This document shows, piece after piece, positions 9,770 to 18,824 of a stretch of DNA of 64,000 bases. Positions within the stretch are counted from its first letter, which is position 1; every line of letters starts with the position of its first letter. This DNA is from Azotobacter vinelandii CA (lineage in GTDB: Bacteria; Pseudomonadota; Gammaproteobacteria; Pseudomonadales; Pseudomonadaceae), in assembly GCF_000380335.1 (NCBI RefSeq), contig NC_021149.1, forward strand, positions 4,702,501 through 4,766,500, written 5' to 3'. Both the position numbers and the translations under genes were made by a program. Below the pieces are notes generated by a model. The model was given only the letters and a program-made list of their open reading frames with translations, ran no database searches and had not been told where the DNA came from.

Positions 9770-9916
9770 CCCTCTCCCCGGTGGGGAGAGGGAGTGACAA
9801 CCTTGGGGCAAGGGCACGGCGGTATCCTCAGTCTCTCCCCGGAGGGGAGAGGGAGCGACTGGAGACGGAAAGGAAGAAGCAGCGGCTTTCTCCCCTCTCC
9901 CGGCACGGGAGAGGGG
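9770..9916. repeat. Array of three GC-rich palindromes
   Basis: Three near-identical hairpins occupy the intergenic region between the DMT transporter and the LysR gene: CCCTCTCCCC-GGT-GGGGAGAGGG at 9770-9792, CTCTCCCC-GGA-GGGGAGAG around 9833-9851, and CCCCTCTCCCG-GCA-CGGGAGAGGGG at 9892-9916. Stem sequence is conserved while the spacers differ. They match the single copy at 1294-1314. Such short palindromic repeats are common extragenic elements in GC-rich Pseudomonadaceae. No protein-coding gene is seen in 9665-9992. Confidence 0.7.
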
Positions 9917-9992
9917 CCGGGGTGAGAGGGAATGGCCTTGCCGGGCACCGCGGAATTGGCAAGCATGGGCGCCGTCCCGCCCGGAGTCCGCC

Positions 9993-10916
9993 ATGTCCCT
10001 GCCCGATCTGAACCTGCTGGTCGCCCTCAATGTCCTGCTCGAAGAGGGCAGCGTGGCGGCGGCGGCGCGGCGCATGCACCTCAGCGCGCCGGCGATGAGC
10101 CGCACCCTGGGGCGCATCCGCGAGGCGGTGGGCGATCCGATCATGGTCCGCGCCGGCCGCAATCTGGTGCCGACGCCGCGCGCGCTGGAGCTGCAGGAGC
10201 AGGTGCGCCATCTGGTCGAGCAGGCCACCCGGCTGTTCCACAGCGGCGAGCATTTCGATCTGGCCGGTCTGGAACGCTGCTTCACCCTGCGCGCCAACAA
10301 CGTGCTGGTCGGCGACATGGCCACCCGCCTGCTGCAGGAGCTGAACCGCGAGGCGCCGCGCTGCATGCTGCGCTTCGTCCCCGAGGTCGACTACGACGAC
10401 GAGGCGTTGCGGCGCAACCGCATCGACCTGTTCATCGGTGCCCTGCCGGGACTGGAGCCGGAGGCGAAGACCCAGCGGCTGTTCCCGACCCGCTTCGTCG
10501 GCCTGGCGCGGCGCGACCATCCGCTGTTCGACGGCGAGATCACCGCCGAGCGCTTCGCCGCCTACCCACAGGTCAGCGTCTCCCGGCGCGGCCGCGCCCG
10601 CGGGCCGATCGACGACGAGTTGGAGAAGCTCGGCCTGCTGCGCGATGTGCGCCTGGTCACGCCTTCCTTCCACGGCACCATTTTCAGCCTGCTGGAGTCC
10701 GACCTGCTGCTGCCGATCCCCGAGCACGCGCTGTGGCGCCTCGACCGCCTGGGCCTGGGGCTGCGCCAGTTCGACATTCCCCTGCCGCTGGAGCCCTTCG
10801 AGGTGATCCAGGCCTGGCATCCGCGTTTCGACAACGACGTCGCCCACCGCTGGCTGCGCGGCACGGTCGCCAGGGTCTGCCTGGAGCTGTGCGCCGGCTC
10901 CACCCCGCTGACCTGA
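9993..10916 (+). CDS. LysR-family transcriptional regulator
   Basis: Typical LysR regulator of 307 residues: an N-terminal winged helix-turn-helix (residues 4-62, with GSVAAAARRMHLSAPAMSRT as the recognition region) and a C-terminal substrate-binding domain (about 90-300). The sequence lies in the NodD/SyrM/LinR-like branch, judged by PRALELQEQVR after the helix-turn-helix. It is transcribed in the same direction as, and 154 nt ahead of, the EmrB-EmrA-NodT efflux genes, so it probably controls them in response to a toxic compound; this is inference from context. The stretch between the two holds a candidate promoter at 10971-10999. Confidence 0.87.
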   Translation: MSLPDLNLLVALNVLLEEGSVAAAARRMHLSAPAMSRTLGRIREAVGDPIMVRAGRNLVPTPRALELQEQVRHLVEQATRLFHSGEHFDLAGLERCFTLRANNVLVGDMATRLLQELNREAPRCMLRFVPEVDYDDEALRRNRIDLFIGALPGLEPEAKTQRLFPTRFVGLARRDHPLFDGEITAERFAAYPQVSVSRRGRARGPIDDELEKLGLLRDVRLVTPSFHGTIFSLLESDLLLPIPEHALWRLDRLGLGLRQFDIPLPLEPFEVIQAWHPRFDNDVAHRWLRGTVARVCLELCAGSTPLT

Positions 10917-10970
10917 AGCGCGGCGCCCAAACAGTGCGCCAGACGCAATCATTCATTTCGATTATTTCAA

Positions 10971-10999
10971 TTTTCGCAGCAGTCGCGCCTTTCTAGAAT
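10971..10999 (+). promoter_or_regulatory. Candidate sigma-70 promoter of the efflux operon
   Basis: TAGAAT (10994-10999, five of six matches to the -10 consensus) lies 17 nt after a weak -35 (TTTTCG, 10971-10976). It is in a locally AT-rich segment (10944-10977) in otherwise GC-rich DNA, which is also where a LysR operator would be expected. Confidence 0.45.
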
Positions 11000-11070
11000 C
11001 CGCCGCATTCGAGGATTCATCGGGCGCTTCGTCCGGCGCCGCCGCACGAAGCCCGCCCCGGAGACGAAAG

Positions 11071-12621
11071 ATGGCTGCTCCCGCCGCGGCACCGAACACG
11101 CTGAGCCCGCGCCTGACCATCGGGCTGGTCGGCGTGCTGATCGCCTCGTTCAGCGCCGGACTCAACGAGTACATCACCCAGCACGCCCTGCTGGACATCA
11201 AGGGCGCCCTGGCCATCGGCTACGACGAAGGCACCTGGCTGACCGCCCTGTATGCCGCCGCCGGGGTCTGCGGCATGGCCTTCGCGCCCTGGTGCTCGTA
11301 CACCTTCACGATCCGCCGCTTCACCCTGTTCGCCATCGCCGCCTTCGCCTTCCTGGCCTTCCTCGGGCCGTTCGCGCCCGATCTGGAAACCCTCTACCTG
11401 CTGCGCATCCTGCAGGGCCTGATGGGCGGCTGCCTGCCGCCGATGCTGATGACCGTGGCGCTGCGCTTTCTGCCGCCGGACGTCAAGCTCTACGGGCTGG
11501 CCGCCTACGCGCTGACCGCCACCTTCACGCCGAACATCGCCATCCCGCTCGCCGCGCTCTGGGTCGAGCACCTGGGCTGGAGCTGGGCCTTCTGGCAGGC
11601 CATCCCGCTCTGCGCGGTCTGCTTCGCCGCGGTCGCCTACGGCCTGCCGCAGGACCCGATGCACCTGGAGCGCTTCCGGCAGTTCGACACCGTCGGACTG
11701 CTGACCGGCATGCCGGGGCTCTGCGCCCTGGTCCTCGGCCTGCTGCAAGGCGATCGCCTGGACTGGTTCGAGTCGCCGTTGATCACCACGCTGCTGGTCG
11801 GCGGCGCGGGCCTGTTGCTGGCCTTCTTCGTCAACGAAGCGACTCATCCGCTGCCGTTCTTCCGGCTGGACATCCTCAAGCGGCGCAACTTCACCTTCGG
11901 GCTGATCGCGCTGACCTGCATCCTGATCATGATGACGGTGCTCATCGGCCTGCCGGGCCGCTACCTGGGCGCGCTCCACGAGTACCGCCCGCTACAGACG
12001 GCGCCGTTGACCCTGCTGGTGGCGCTGCCGCAATTGCCGGCGCTGGTGCTGGTCGGCGCGCTGTGCAACATCCCGAGGGTCGACTGCCGCTGGGTGATGG
12101 CGGCGGGCACGCTGTGCTGCGCGATTTCCTGCATCGGCTTCAGCTTCCTGAGCAGCGACTGGACGCGGGACAACTTCTACCCGCTGATGCTGCTGCAGAT
12201 TGTCGGCCAGCCGATGGCGATCATTCCGATCCTGATGCTGGCCACCAGTGCGGTGGTGCCGGCCGAGGGGGTGTTCGCCTCGTCCTGGTTCAACACCACC
12301 CGGGCCATCGCCTCGGTGTTCGGCAGCGCGCTGACCGGTTACCTGATCACCGCGCGCGGCCATTTCCATTCCGACGTGCTGGTCGGCCAGCTCGGCGATT
12401 CCGCCCAGGCGACCGAGCTGTACCTGCACGAGTTGCACGAACGCCTGCCCGAGGTGGCCGCCTCCGAACTGCCCGGCACCCTCGGCCGGCTGGTGCAGGA
12501 GCAGGTGCTGACCCTGACCCTGGCGGACGTCTTCCTCGCCGCCAGCGGCCTGGCGCTGGTGGTGTTCGCCGCGTTGCTGGTCGTGCCCACGCGCATCTAC
12601 CCGCCGCGTTCGCCAGCCTGA
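11071..12621 (+). CDS. MFS multidrug exporter, DHA2/EmrB type
   Basis: Proton-driven exporter of the major facilitator superfamily (DHA2, 14-helix EmrB-like), 516 residues. The pattern of 14 hydrophobic segments, the early LNEYITQHALLDIKG and the loop LRILQGLMGG are consistent with this group. It forms an apparent operon with the next two genes: EmrA-type adaptor (25 nt gap) and NodT-type outer-membrane factor. Together these would form a tripartite pump that moves compounds from the cytoplasm to the outside. GGAG lies about 9 nt ahead of the ATG. The upstream LysR gene is the likely regulator. The substrate is unknown. Confidence 0.88.
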   Translation: MAAPAAAPNTLSPRLTIGLVGVLIASFSAGLNEYITQHALLDIKGALAIGYDEGTWLTALYAAAGVCGMAFAPWCSYTFTIRRFTLFAIAAFAFLAFLGPFAPDLETLYLLRILQGLMGGCLPPMLMTVALRFLPPDVKLYGLAAYALTATFTPNIAIPLAALWVEHLGWSWAFWQAIPLCAVCFAAVAYGLPQDPMHLERFRQFDTVGLLTGMPGLCALVLGLLQGDRLDWFESPLITTLLVGGAGLLLAFFVNEATHPLPFFRLDILKRRNFTFGLIALTCILIMMTVLIGLPGRYLGALHEYRPLQTAPLTLLVALPQLPALVLVGALCNIPRVDCRWVMAAGTLCCAISCIGFSFLSSDWTRDNFYPLMLLQIVGQPMAIIPILMLATSAVVPAEGVFASSWFNTTRAIASVFGSALTGYLITARGHFHSDVLVGQLGDSAQATELYLHELHERLPEVAASELPGTLGRLVQEQVLTLTLADVFLAASGLALVVFAALLVVPTRIYPPRSPA

Positions 12622-12646
12622 TTCCTATAACCAGTAGAGCCTTGCC

Positions 12647-13711
12647 ATGCTGATGACCCGTCGAACCTCGCTGCTGCTCGTCGCGCTGGTGCTGTGTGCA
12701 CTGGCGGGCCTGCTGGCCTTCCTCCTGCTGCGCCCGGTGCGCTGGCAGGCAACCGACAACGCCTATGTGCGCGCCGATTACACCCTGGTGGCGCCGAAGA
12801 TTTCCGGGCACGTCGTCGAACTGCTGGTGGACGACAACCAGTTCGTCCACCGCGGCCAGTTGCTGGCGCGCATCGACCCGCGCGACTACGAATCCGAACT
12901 GGCCTCGGCCGAAGCGCGGGTCGCCGCCGCCGAGGCCGGGCTGCGGCGGATCGCCGCCGACCTGGAGCAGCAGGGCTCGCGCATCGCCGCCGCGCAGGCC
13001 AGGGTCGCCGCGGCGCAGGCCGAACACGACTTCGCCCGCCAGGAACTGAAGCGCTACGAGAGCCTCGCCAGCCAGGGCGCCGGCAGCCTGCAACTGGCCC
13101 AGCAGGCGCGCTCGCGCATCGGCACCAGCCGCGCCGCCCTGGAGGAAGCCAGGGCGGCACTGGCCAGCGAAGAGCAACAGGTGGCGGTGCTGCAGGCCCG
13201 CCAGGGCGAAGCCGGCGCCGCCCTGCAACGCGCCGGGGCCGACCGCCACCACGCCGAGCTGCGCCTCTCCTACACGCGCATCGAGGCGCCACTCGACGGC
13301 GTGGTGGGCCGCCGCTCGGTGCGCGTCGGCGCCTACGTGCAGCCGGGCAACGCACTGCTCGCCGTGGTGCCGCTGGACGCCGTCTACGTGGTCGCCAACT
13401 ACCAGGAAACCCAGTTGACCGAAGTGCAACCCGGCCAGGCGGTGGAAGTCAGCGTCGACACCTTTCCCGGCGCGCCGCTGCGCGCCCGTGTGGACAGTTT
13501 CGCGCCGGCCACCGGCCTGAGCTTCGCGCCGGTCGTACCGAGCAACGCCACCGGCAACTTCACCAAGATCGTCCAGCGCATCCCGGTGAAGATCCGCTTC
13601 GAGCCGGACCAGCCGCAGGTGGAAAAACTCCGCGTGGGCATGTCGGTGGTCACCCGCATCGACGTCCGCTCGGCGGCACCGCAGCCCGGACAAAGGAACG
13701 CGTCGCGATGA
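12647..13711 (+). CDS. EmrA/HlyD-family membrane fusion protein
   Basis: Periplasmic adaptor of a tripartite efflux pump, 354 residues. A single N-terminal membrane anchor (residues 7-28, LLLVALVLCALAGLLAFLLL) is followed by the biotinyl-lipoyl half-motif (APKISGHVVELLVDDNQFV), a long alpha-helical hairpin rich in Ala, Glu and Arg (about 85-205), the second lipoyl half (YTRIEAPLDGVVGRR), and the beta-barrel region. This is the canonical EmrA architecture. The stop codon overlaps the start of the outer-membrane factor gene (ATGA at 13708-13711), which indicates translational coupling. The ribosome-binding site is weak; the in-frame ATG at 12653 is an alternative start. Confidence 0.87.
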   Translation: MLMTRRTSLLLVALVLCALAGLLAFLLLRPVRWQATDNAYVRADYTLVAPKISGHVVELLVDDNQFVHRGQLLARIDPRDYESELASAEARVAAAEAGLRRIAADLEQQGSRIAAAQARVAAAQAEHDFARQELKRYESLASQGAGSLQLAQQARSRIGTSRAALEEARAALASEEQQVAVLQARQGEAGAALQRAGADRHHAELRLSYTRIEAPLDGVVGRRSVRVGAYVQPGNALLAVVPLDAVYVVANYQETQLTEVQPGQAVEVSVDTFPGAPLRARVDSFAPATGLSFAPVVPSNATGNFTKIVQRIPVKIRFEPDQPQVEKLRVGMSVVTRIDVRSAAPQPGQRNASR

Positions 13712-15147
13712 AAGCCCTGCCGTTTCTGCTGTGTTCCGGGCTGGCGCTCGGCGGCTGCAGCATGCTCGGACCGGATTTCGTGGCGCCGGATCGCGGCGCC
13801 GAGGAGCGCTGGGAAAGGCCCGCGGAGCCCGGCGTGTACAGCCGGCCGACCCTCCAGCCACTCGATCCGCAGTGGTGGAAGCTGTTCGACGACCCGCTGC
13901 TGTCATCCCTGCAGGAGCGGGCGATGGCCGGCAACCTCGACCTGCGCACGGCCAGCGCGCGCCTGCGGCAGAGCCGGGCGATCTTCCAGACACTGAGCGG
14001 CGAGGCCCTGCCGGAGGTGGGCGCCAACGCCTTCGTGCAGCGCCAGCGCAACTCCAACTCCGGGCGGGTCGACCAGTCGGGCCGGGAGGGCAAGGAAGCC
14101 TACAACCACGGCTACGCCTCGCTGGATGCCACCTGGGAAATGGACTTCTGGGGCCGCGTCGGCCGGCAGATCGAGTCCGCCGAGGCATCCGTCGAGGCCA
14201 GCGAGGAACTGCGCCGCAGCGTGCTGGTGCTGATCCTGGCCGACACCGCCAGCCACTACATCCGCCTGCGCGGCGAGCAGGCCTTCGAGGCGGTGATCCG
14301 CGACAACCTGGAGATCGCCCGGCGCAACCTGGAGCTGACCGGCATCCGCTTCGACAACGGCGTGGCGACCCGTCTGGAGGTCGCCCAGGCCGAAGCCGAG
14401 GTGGCCACCGTCGAAGCGCGCCTGCCGGCCACCCGCGAGCGCCAGGCACGGCTGATCAACGCGCTGAGCTTTCTGCTCGGCGCCGGGCCGAACGCCCTGC
14501 GCGCCGAATTGCAGGCGTCGCGGGACATCCCCGTGCCGCCCAAGGCGGTGCCGCTCGGCCTGCCCTCGGAACTGGCCCTGCGCCGCCCCGACATCCGCGC
14601 GGCCGAGGCCCGCCTGCACGCCGCCACCGCCAGCATCGGCGTGGCGCAGGCCGACTTCTACCCGCGCATCACCCTGAACGGCGGCTTCGGCTTCGAGTCG
14701 TCGCAGTTCCTCCCCTTCGAATGGCAGAACCGCCTGTTCCTGCTCGGGTCGAGCCTCTACCTGCCGATCTTCGAGGGCGGCCGCCTGAAGGGCCGCCTGG
14801 CCCTGCGCGAGGCCGAGCAGCAGGAAGCGGCCGTCGCCTACCGGCACACCGTGCTCAAGGCCTGGCACGAGGTCGACGACGCCCTCACCGACTACGGCAC
14901 CCGGCAGCAGCGACGGGTCAAGCTGAACGAAGCGGTCCGCCAGAACGAAGAGGTGCTGGGCAACGCCCGCCAGCAGTACCTGGCCGGCACGGTGGACTTC
15001 CTCAACGTGCTCGGCGCGCAGCGCGAACTGCTGAGCGTCGAGGAGCAACGGGTGCGCAGCGATGAGGCGGTCGCCCTCGGCATCGTCGACCTGTACAGGG
15101 CGCTCGGCGGCGGCTGGGAAGGACAGGAGGAACGGGCGAGCCGCTGA
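13708..15147 (+). CDS. NodT-family outer-membrane efflux lipoprotein
   Basis: TolC-like outer-membrane channel of the NodT/OprM type, 479 residues. A lipoprotein signal peptide ends in the lipobox LGGC with the acylated C17. Two OEP repeats (about 60-250 and 270-460) give the trimeric barrel and helical tunnel; PDIRAAEARLHAATASIGVA and ADFYPRI are characteristic. It completes the pump encoded by the two preceding genes and is translationally coupled to the adaptor. No obvious intrinsic terminator follows; the next gene (UspA) begins 68 nt downstream with its own strong ribosome-binding site. Confidence 0.89.
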   Translation: MKALPFLLCSGLALGGCSMLGPDFVAPDRGAEERWERPAEPGVYSRPTLQPLDPQWWKLFDDPLLSSLQERAMAGNLDLRTASARLRQSRAIFQTLSGEALPEVGANAFVQRQRNSNSGRVDQSGREGKEAYNHGYASLDATWEMDFWGRVGRQIESAEASVEASEELRRSVLVLILADTASHYIRLRGEQAFEAVIRDNLEIARRNLELTGIRFDNGVATRLEVAQAEAEVATVEARLPATRERQARLINALSFLLGAGPNALRAELQASRDIPVPPKAVPLGLPSELALRRPDIRAAEARLHAATASIGVAQADFYPRITLNGGFGFESSQFLPFEWQNRLFLLGSSLYLPIFEGGRLKGRLALREAEQQEAAVAYRHTVLKAWHEVDDALTDYGTRQQRRVKLNEAVRQNEEVLGNARQQYLAGTVDFLNVLGAQRELLSVEEQRVRSDEAVALGIVDLYRALGGGWEGQEERASR

Positions 15148-15215
15148 GCGGCGGTCCGACCGGGATTCGAATCGATGAGACAGCGGCCATTCGAGGGCCG
15201 GGAGGAAATTTCGGC

Positions 15216-15629
15216 ATGAAGAAGATTCTGGTTCCATTCGACGGCTCGGCGAGCGCCCGGCGCGCCCTGACGTTCCTCGTCGATCTGGCGCGGGACTCGC
15301 CGAATCTGGAAGTCCACCTGCTGAACGTGCAGATGCTGCCGCTGCCCTACGGCGACCGCCTGGAAGGCCTGCTCGAAGCGGCCACGAAACACGCCCACGA
15401 AATCGCCCTCGAAGGCGCCGGGATACTCGCCGCCCAAGGCATTCGCGCCACCCCCCACGAACGCCTGGGCGACCCGGTGAACGAAATCGCCAAGGCCGTC
15501 GCGGAACTGGGCTGCGACAGCATTCTGATGGGCACCCGCGGCATGAACAACTTCTCCAACCTGGTCATGGGTTCGGTCGCCACCCGCGTGGTGCACGAGG
15601 TTTCCGTGCCGGTGGTGTTGGTCAAGTGA
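15216..15629 (+). CDS. Universal stress protein, UspA family
   Basis: Single-domain Usp protein of 137 residues. It begins KKILVPFDGSASARRALTFL and ends with the nucleotide-binding signature GTRGMNNFSNLVMGS followed by SVPVVLVK, so it is of the ATP-binding type. Such proteins protect against starvation, oxidants and other stresses by mechanisms that are mostly unknown. GGAGGAAA precedes the ATG. It lies downstream of the efflux operon but separate transcription is likely. Confidence 0.9.
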   Translation: MKKILVPFDGSASARRALTFLVDLARDSPNLEVHLLNVQMLPLPYGDRLEGLLEAATKHAHEIALEGAGILAAQGIRATPHERLGDPVNEIAKAVAELGCDSILMGTRGMNNFSNLVMGSVATRVVHEVSVPVVLVK

Positions 15630-15830
15630 GGTTCGTGGCGGTGGTGGGGCGACTGGGGGGAAGAGGTCGATGCTTACGGAACCAGGGCGGAGTTTCATCC
15701 TGAAAGTTCGCTGGCCGGAAGCGATCCGAAGCTGCCTGTCGCAACGGGCATAACCCATCCCTCGGCCGGCAGTCACCGGTGCCGGTGCCGGTGCCGATGA
15801 GTACCGATACAGAAGCGCGGCCCAGTTCAT

Positions 15831-16709
15831 CTACAGTGCAAGCAGACCATCGATACAGGTCACCGACATGCCGCCGACCTGGATGCGCTCGCGGTCGATG
15901 GCAATCCGCAGCAGCCCCGCGCGTCCGAGCACGGCGCCCTGAGAGGCCAGAAATTCGCATCCGAAACGACCTGTCTGGCCGCTTGCGCGGATGAACGCCG
16001 CCACGCAACCATTTCCGCTCCCGCACACCGGGTCTTCGTCGACTCCACAGGCGGGAGCGAAGGCCCGCACTTCAATTCGCGCAGGTGCGCCCGACGCGTA
16101 CTCGCCGAAGATCGCCACCCCGGTCGCCTTGGCTTTCATGTCCTGTATCTTCATGCGTTGCAAGTCGGGACGGCTTGCCAGTACCGCTTCCGCGCTTGAA
16201 AGCTGCGCCACGATCCAGCGAGCACCTACATCGATCAACTGCGGTGCGGCCTGCCTGGACACGGGGCTGCCCAGAATGGCTTCCAGCTCCTCGATTTCGG
16301 TATTGGTCAGGGGCGTAACCGAGGGCCGCGGAAGGTCGAACGAAATCCAACGCTCGCCCGCTCGATTGCTTTCCACCTGCAACTTCACCAGGCCAGCGCC
16401 GCACTCCTGCACGAGTGAGCCGCCATGCGCTTCGATAAGACCAGCCTCCAGCAGCGCATGCGCGGTGCCGATAGTCGGGTGACCGGCAAAAGGCAATTCC
16501 GCCCCTGGCGTGAAGATCCGAACGCGATAGTCCGCCTGATCGCTTGTGGCCAGAAGCACGAAGGTCGTCTCGGAAAGATTCGTCCAGTTCGCAATCCGCT
16601 GCATCCGCTCGCCCGTAAGGCCATCGGCTTGCAACACGACAGCGACTGGGTTGCCCTTGAACGGGGACCCGGTGAAAACGTCGACTTGCTTGAAAGGTGT
16701 TTTCCGCAT
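15831..16709 (-). CDS. PhzF-family isomerase-like protein
   Basis: PhzF-type protein of 292 residues (diaminopimelate-epimerase-like double-hairpin fold). The first half holds KQVDVFTGSPFKGNPVAVVL and NLSETTF with the catalytic glutamate (E47, equivalent to E45 of PhzF). The block AELPFAGHPTIGTAHALLE and the second-half GVDEDPVCGSGNG are intact. PhzF isomerises a trans-dihydro-hydroxyanthranilate in phenazine synthesis; most homologues outside phenazine clusters have unknown substrates, and no other phenazine genes are visible here. It is the last gene of the minus-strand cluster LysE-PanB-MaoC-PhzF, 99 nt after MaoC. Codon use is less GC-biased than in flanking genes. Confidence 0.85.
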   Translation of the reverse strand: MRKTPFKQVDVFTGSPFKGNPVAVVLQADGLTGERMQRIANWTNLSETTFVLLATSDQADYRVRIFTPGAELPFAGHPTIGTAHALLEAGLIEAHGGSLVQECGAGLVKLQVESNRAGERWISFDLPRPSVTPLTNTEIEELEAILGSPVSRQAAPQLIDVGARWIVAQLSSAEAVLASRPDLQRMKIQDMKAKATGVAIFGEYASGAPARIEVRAFAPACGVDEDPVCGSGNGCVAAFIRASGQTGRFGCEFLASQGAVLGRAGLLRIAIDRERIQVGGMSVTCIDGLLAL

Positions 16710-16808
16710 GGTGCGATCTCTTAGTAGAAGGTCATTGGCCGGACCGAACCAGATGCCACCGGCACCGCGCGCCCCGAAACGGCCGCCCGCTCCGCGTGCG
16801 CTCCACTA

Positions 16809-17285
16809 CTAATAAGAAGCACCGTTGGTTGGATCGCCCTCGGCAACCATTTCGGCCAAGCGCGCACGCTCTTTCTCACCGGGCAAGATGCCCGTGGTTT
16901 CCGCTTCCAGCACAATCGCGCCCTCGGGGTCGATGATGGTGATTTCTGCCCTCGCCCGACCTCGTTCATCGATGTCGATGATGGTCCAACGGCAAGTGAT
17001 GGTTTCGCCGACATAGACGGGACGTTTGAAACGGAAACTCATGCCGGATGCGAGCCAACCGATTTGTCCGCCAATTTCGGTGAGCAGGCTGGCGGTCAGC
17101 AACCCATGGGAAATGGGAGCCCTGAAGTTACGCAGTTCGGCGTAGGGCACATCGAGGTGGACGGGGTTGTAATCACGCGAAATCCGCGCGAATTGATGGA
17201 TGTCATCCATGGAGAAAGTGCGGGATACGGTGAAGCTGTCTCCCTTGCGAAGCCCTTCGATGGCTCGCAGCCTAAGGTTTTCCAT
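16809..17285 (-). CDS. MaoC-like (R)-hydratase family protein
   Basis: Single-hotdog MaoC dehydratase-like protein, 158 residues. The hydratase motif is present: D38 and H43 in SRDYNPVHLD, followed by APISHGLLTASLL. Members hydrate trans-2-enoyl thioesters or related compounds. The gene lies 60 nt downstream of panB-like and 99 nt upstream of phzF-like on the same strand, so a shared pathway is likely. The N-terminus LRAIEGLRKGDSFTVSRTFS reads like the MaoC proteins common in actinobacteria and proteobacteria. Its substrate here is unknown. Confidence 0.83.
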   Translation of the reverse strand: MENLRLRAIEGLRKGDSFTVSRTFSMDDIHQFARISRDYNPVHLDVPYAELRNFRAPISHGLLTASLLTEIGGQIGWLASGMSFRFKRPVYVGETITCRWTIIDIDERGRARAEITIIDPEGAIVLEAETTGILPGEKERARLAEMVAEGDPTNGASY

Positions 17286-17345
17286 TTCGCCTCCTGATGG
17301 TCACTGATCCATTCATCGAGCCCTGATGACGGGGCCCTCGTTCGC

Positions 17346-18182
17346 TCAGAACGTGTGCTCTTGGCCAGGGAATGCGCCGGCCTCCACATCGGCGGCAAAA
17401 TCCCGTGCAGCAGCGGCCAGCACCGCGCGCATATCGGCGTACCGCTTGACGAAGCGGGGCAGGCGCCCGGTGCGCAGGCCGGCCATGTCCTGCCAGACGA
17501 GAACCTGGGCATCGCATTGATTGCCCGCTCCGATTCCAACGGTGGGTATGGAAACGGCTCGGCTGATGGCCGCGGCGACGTCGCCCGGAACCATCTCGAT
17601 CAGCAGGGCGAAGGCCCCAGCCGCTTCGAGGGCCAGGGCGGCGTCGATCAAGCGCTGCGCCTCGTCACCCCGCCCCTGAATGCGATAGCCGCCGAGCTGG
17701 TGCTCGTATTGAGGGGTGAAGCCGATATGCGCCATGACGGGAATCCCCGAGGTCGCGAGCTTCCGTACCTGGGGCAGCATCTCGATTCCACCTTCCAGTT
17801 TGACAGCGTGGGCACCGGCCTCCTTCATGAAGCGAACGGCGGTGTGGAAGCACTGCTCCGGCGAAGCCTGGTAGGAACCGAAGGGGAGATCCGCAATGAC
17901 CAGTGGTCTATGGGTTGCCTTGGCGACGGCACGCACCAAGGGAATCAACTCGTCGACGGTCACCGTCAGCGTGGATTCGTTGCCGTACACATTGTTCGAG
18001 GCCGAGTCACCCACCAGCAGTACGGGAATGCCCGCTTCTTCAAAGATCGCCGCGGTGTACATGTCGTAGGCGGTCAGCATCGCCCACTTCCGGCCTTGAG
18101 CCTTCAGCTCTTTCAAGTACGGGATGCGTACACGTGCCTTGGGCTGGGTTGGCGAATAGGGTGGCGGTGTCCGATCACTCAT
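17346..18182 (-). CDS. panB: PanB-type ketopantoate hydroxymethyltransferase
   Basis: 3-methyl-2-oxobutanoate hydroxymethyltransferase family, 278 residues; PanB adds a hydroxymethyl group from methylenetetrahydrofolate to 2-oxoisovalerate. Metal ligands are in place: D59 (VGDS), D98 (ADLPFGSY) and E130 (KLEGG). The usual proteobacterial catalytic glutamate (VPxEL) is aspartate here (MVPGDVA, D201). That substitution, with FMKEAGAHAVKLEGG, QVLVWQDMAGL and the tail FPGQEHTF, is the pattern I recognise from actinobacterial PanB, which suggests transfer. Pseudomonads normally carry panB next to panC, which is absent here, so this may be a second paralogue with a specialised substrate. It lies 24 nt after the LysE gene. 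Confidence 0.85.
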   Translation of the reverse strand: MSDRTPPPYSPTQPKARVRIPYLKELKAQGRKWAMLTAYDMYTAAIFEEAGIPVLLVGDSASNNVYGNESTLTVTVDELIPLVRAVAKATHRPLVIADLPFGSYQASPEQCFHTAVRFMKEAGAHAVKLEGGIEMLPQVRKLATSGIPVMAHIGFTPQYEHQLGGYRIQGRGDEAQRLIDAALALEAAGAFALLIEMVPGDVAAAISRAVSIPTVGIGAGNQCDAQVLVWQDMAGLRTGRLPRFVKRYADMRAVLAAAARDFAADVEAGAFPGQEHTF

Positions 18183-18206
18183 GATGTTCTCCTCGAAGCG
18201 ATGATT

Positions 18207-18824
18207 TCAGCCAATCGCCTGTTCCGTCAGCAAGAGCGCCGCGACGACGATCATCGCTCCCCCGGAAAGGCGGTCGACAAGCTTGGCCGCGGCTGGCCGC
18301 GTTTTCAGAACGGCTTGAACACTGAAACCGACCAGTAGATAAATCACCCCGCAACTGAAGACATGGACCAAGCCCAGAACGATGATCTGCGCCGGTACGG
18401 GCCATGCCCCCTGCGGGTCGGTGAACTGGGGTAGTAACGCCAGAAACAGCAAGAATACTTTCGGGTTCAGGCCGCTGACACAGGCGCCCGTCAAAGTCCA
18501 GCGCGACGGCGAGTCAAACTGCCGTACTTCTCCCGCCAGGGGGACGGGAGGGCGGACAATCACACTGATTCCCAGCCACAGCAGATAGGCGGCTCCGGCC
18601 ACGGTGAGCATCGACGACGCCAGGGGAGCGCCGGCCACAAGCCCACCCACACCGGCGGCCACGATCGCGCTCACCGCCAAATGCCCGAGCAGCAATCCCA
18701 CCACGGCGGGAACCACCGCCCGATCGCGCATACCGGCGGAAATCATATAGGCCCAATCGACACCAGGCGTGATCACGAACAAAAACGAAACCGCCCAGAA
18801 GGCGGCCAACATGCTGATAGTCAC
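18207..18824 (-). CDS. LysE-family exporter
   Basis: Inner-membrane amino-acid exporter of the LysE/RhtB family, 205 residues with about six hydrophobic helices. The opening FVITPGVDWAYMISAGMRDR and the SGLNPKVFLLFLALLPQF block are family signatures. I chose the GTG start at 18824 because GGGAAGG is 5 nt upstream and it gives the normal family length; an ATG at 18812 is the alternative. It is the first gene of the LysE-PanB-MaoC-PhzF operon and is divergent from an Lrp-type regulator. That is a classic arrangement for sensing and exporting an amino acid or related product. Confidence 0.85.
   Translation of the reverse strand: MTISMLAAFWAVSFLFVITPGVDWAYMISAGMRDRAVVPAVVGLLLGHLAVSAIVAAGVGGLVAGAPLASSMLTVAGAAYLLWLGISVIVRPPVPLAGEVRQFDSPSRWTLTGACVSGLNPKVFLLFLALLPQFTDPQGAWPVPAQIIVLGLVHVFSCGVIYLLVGFSVQAVLKTRPAAAKLVDRLSGGAMIVVAALLLTEQAIG

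Noticed and set aside
15164-15173. GATTCGAATC resembling a tRNA T-arm between the efflux operon and uspA
   Set aside because: No acceptor, D or anticodon stem can be built around it on either strand; it is a short palindrome only.
15775-15800. GGTGCC-type triplet of 6-bp repeats downstream of uspA
   Set aside because: Simple-sequence repeat in GC-rich DNA with no associated structure or gene boundary effect that I can support.
16721-17014. Small frame within and after the MaoC gene
   Set aside because: It is out of frame with MaoC, lacks a ribosome-binding site and shows no conserved sequence.
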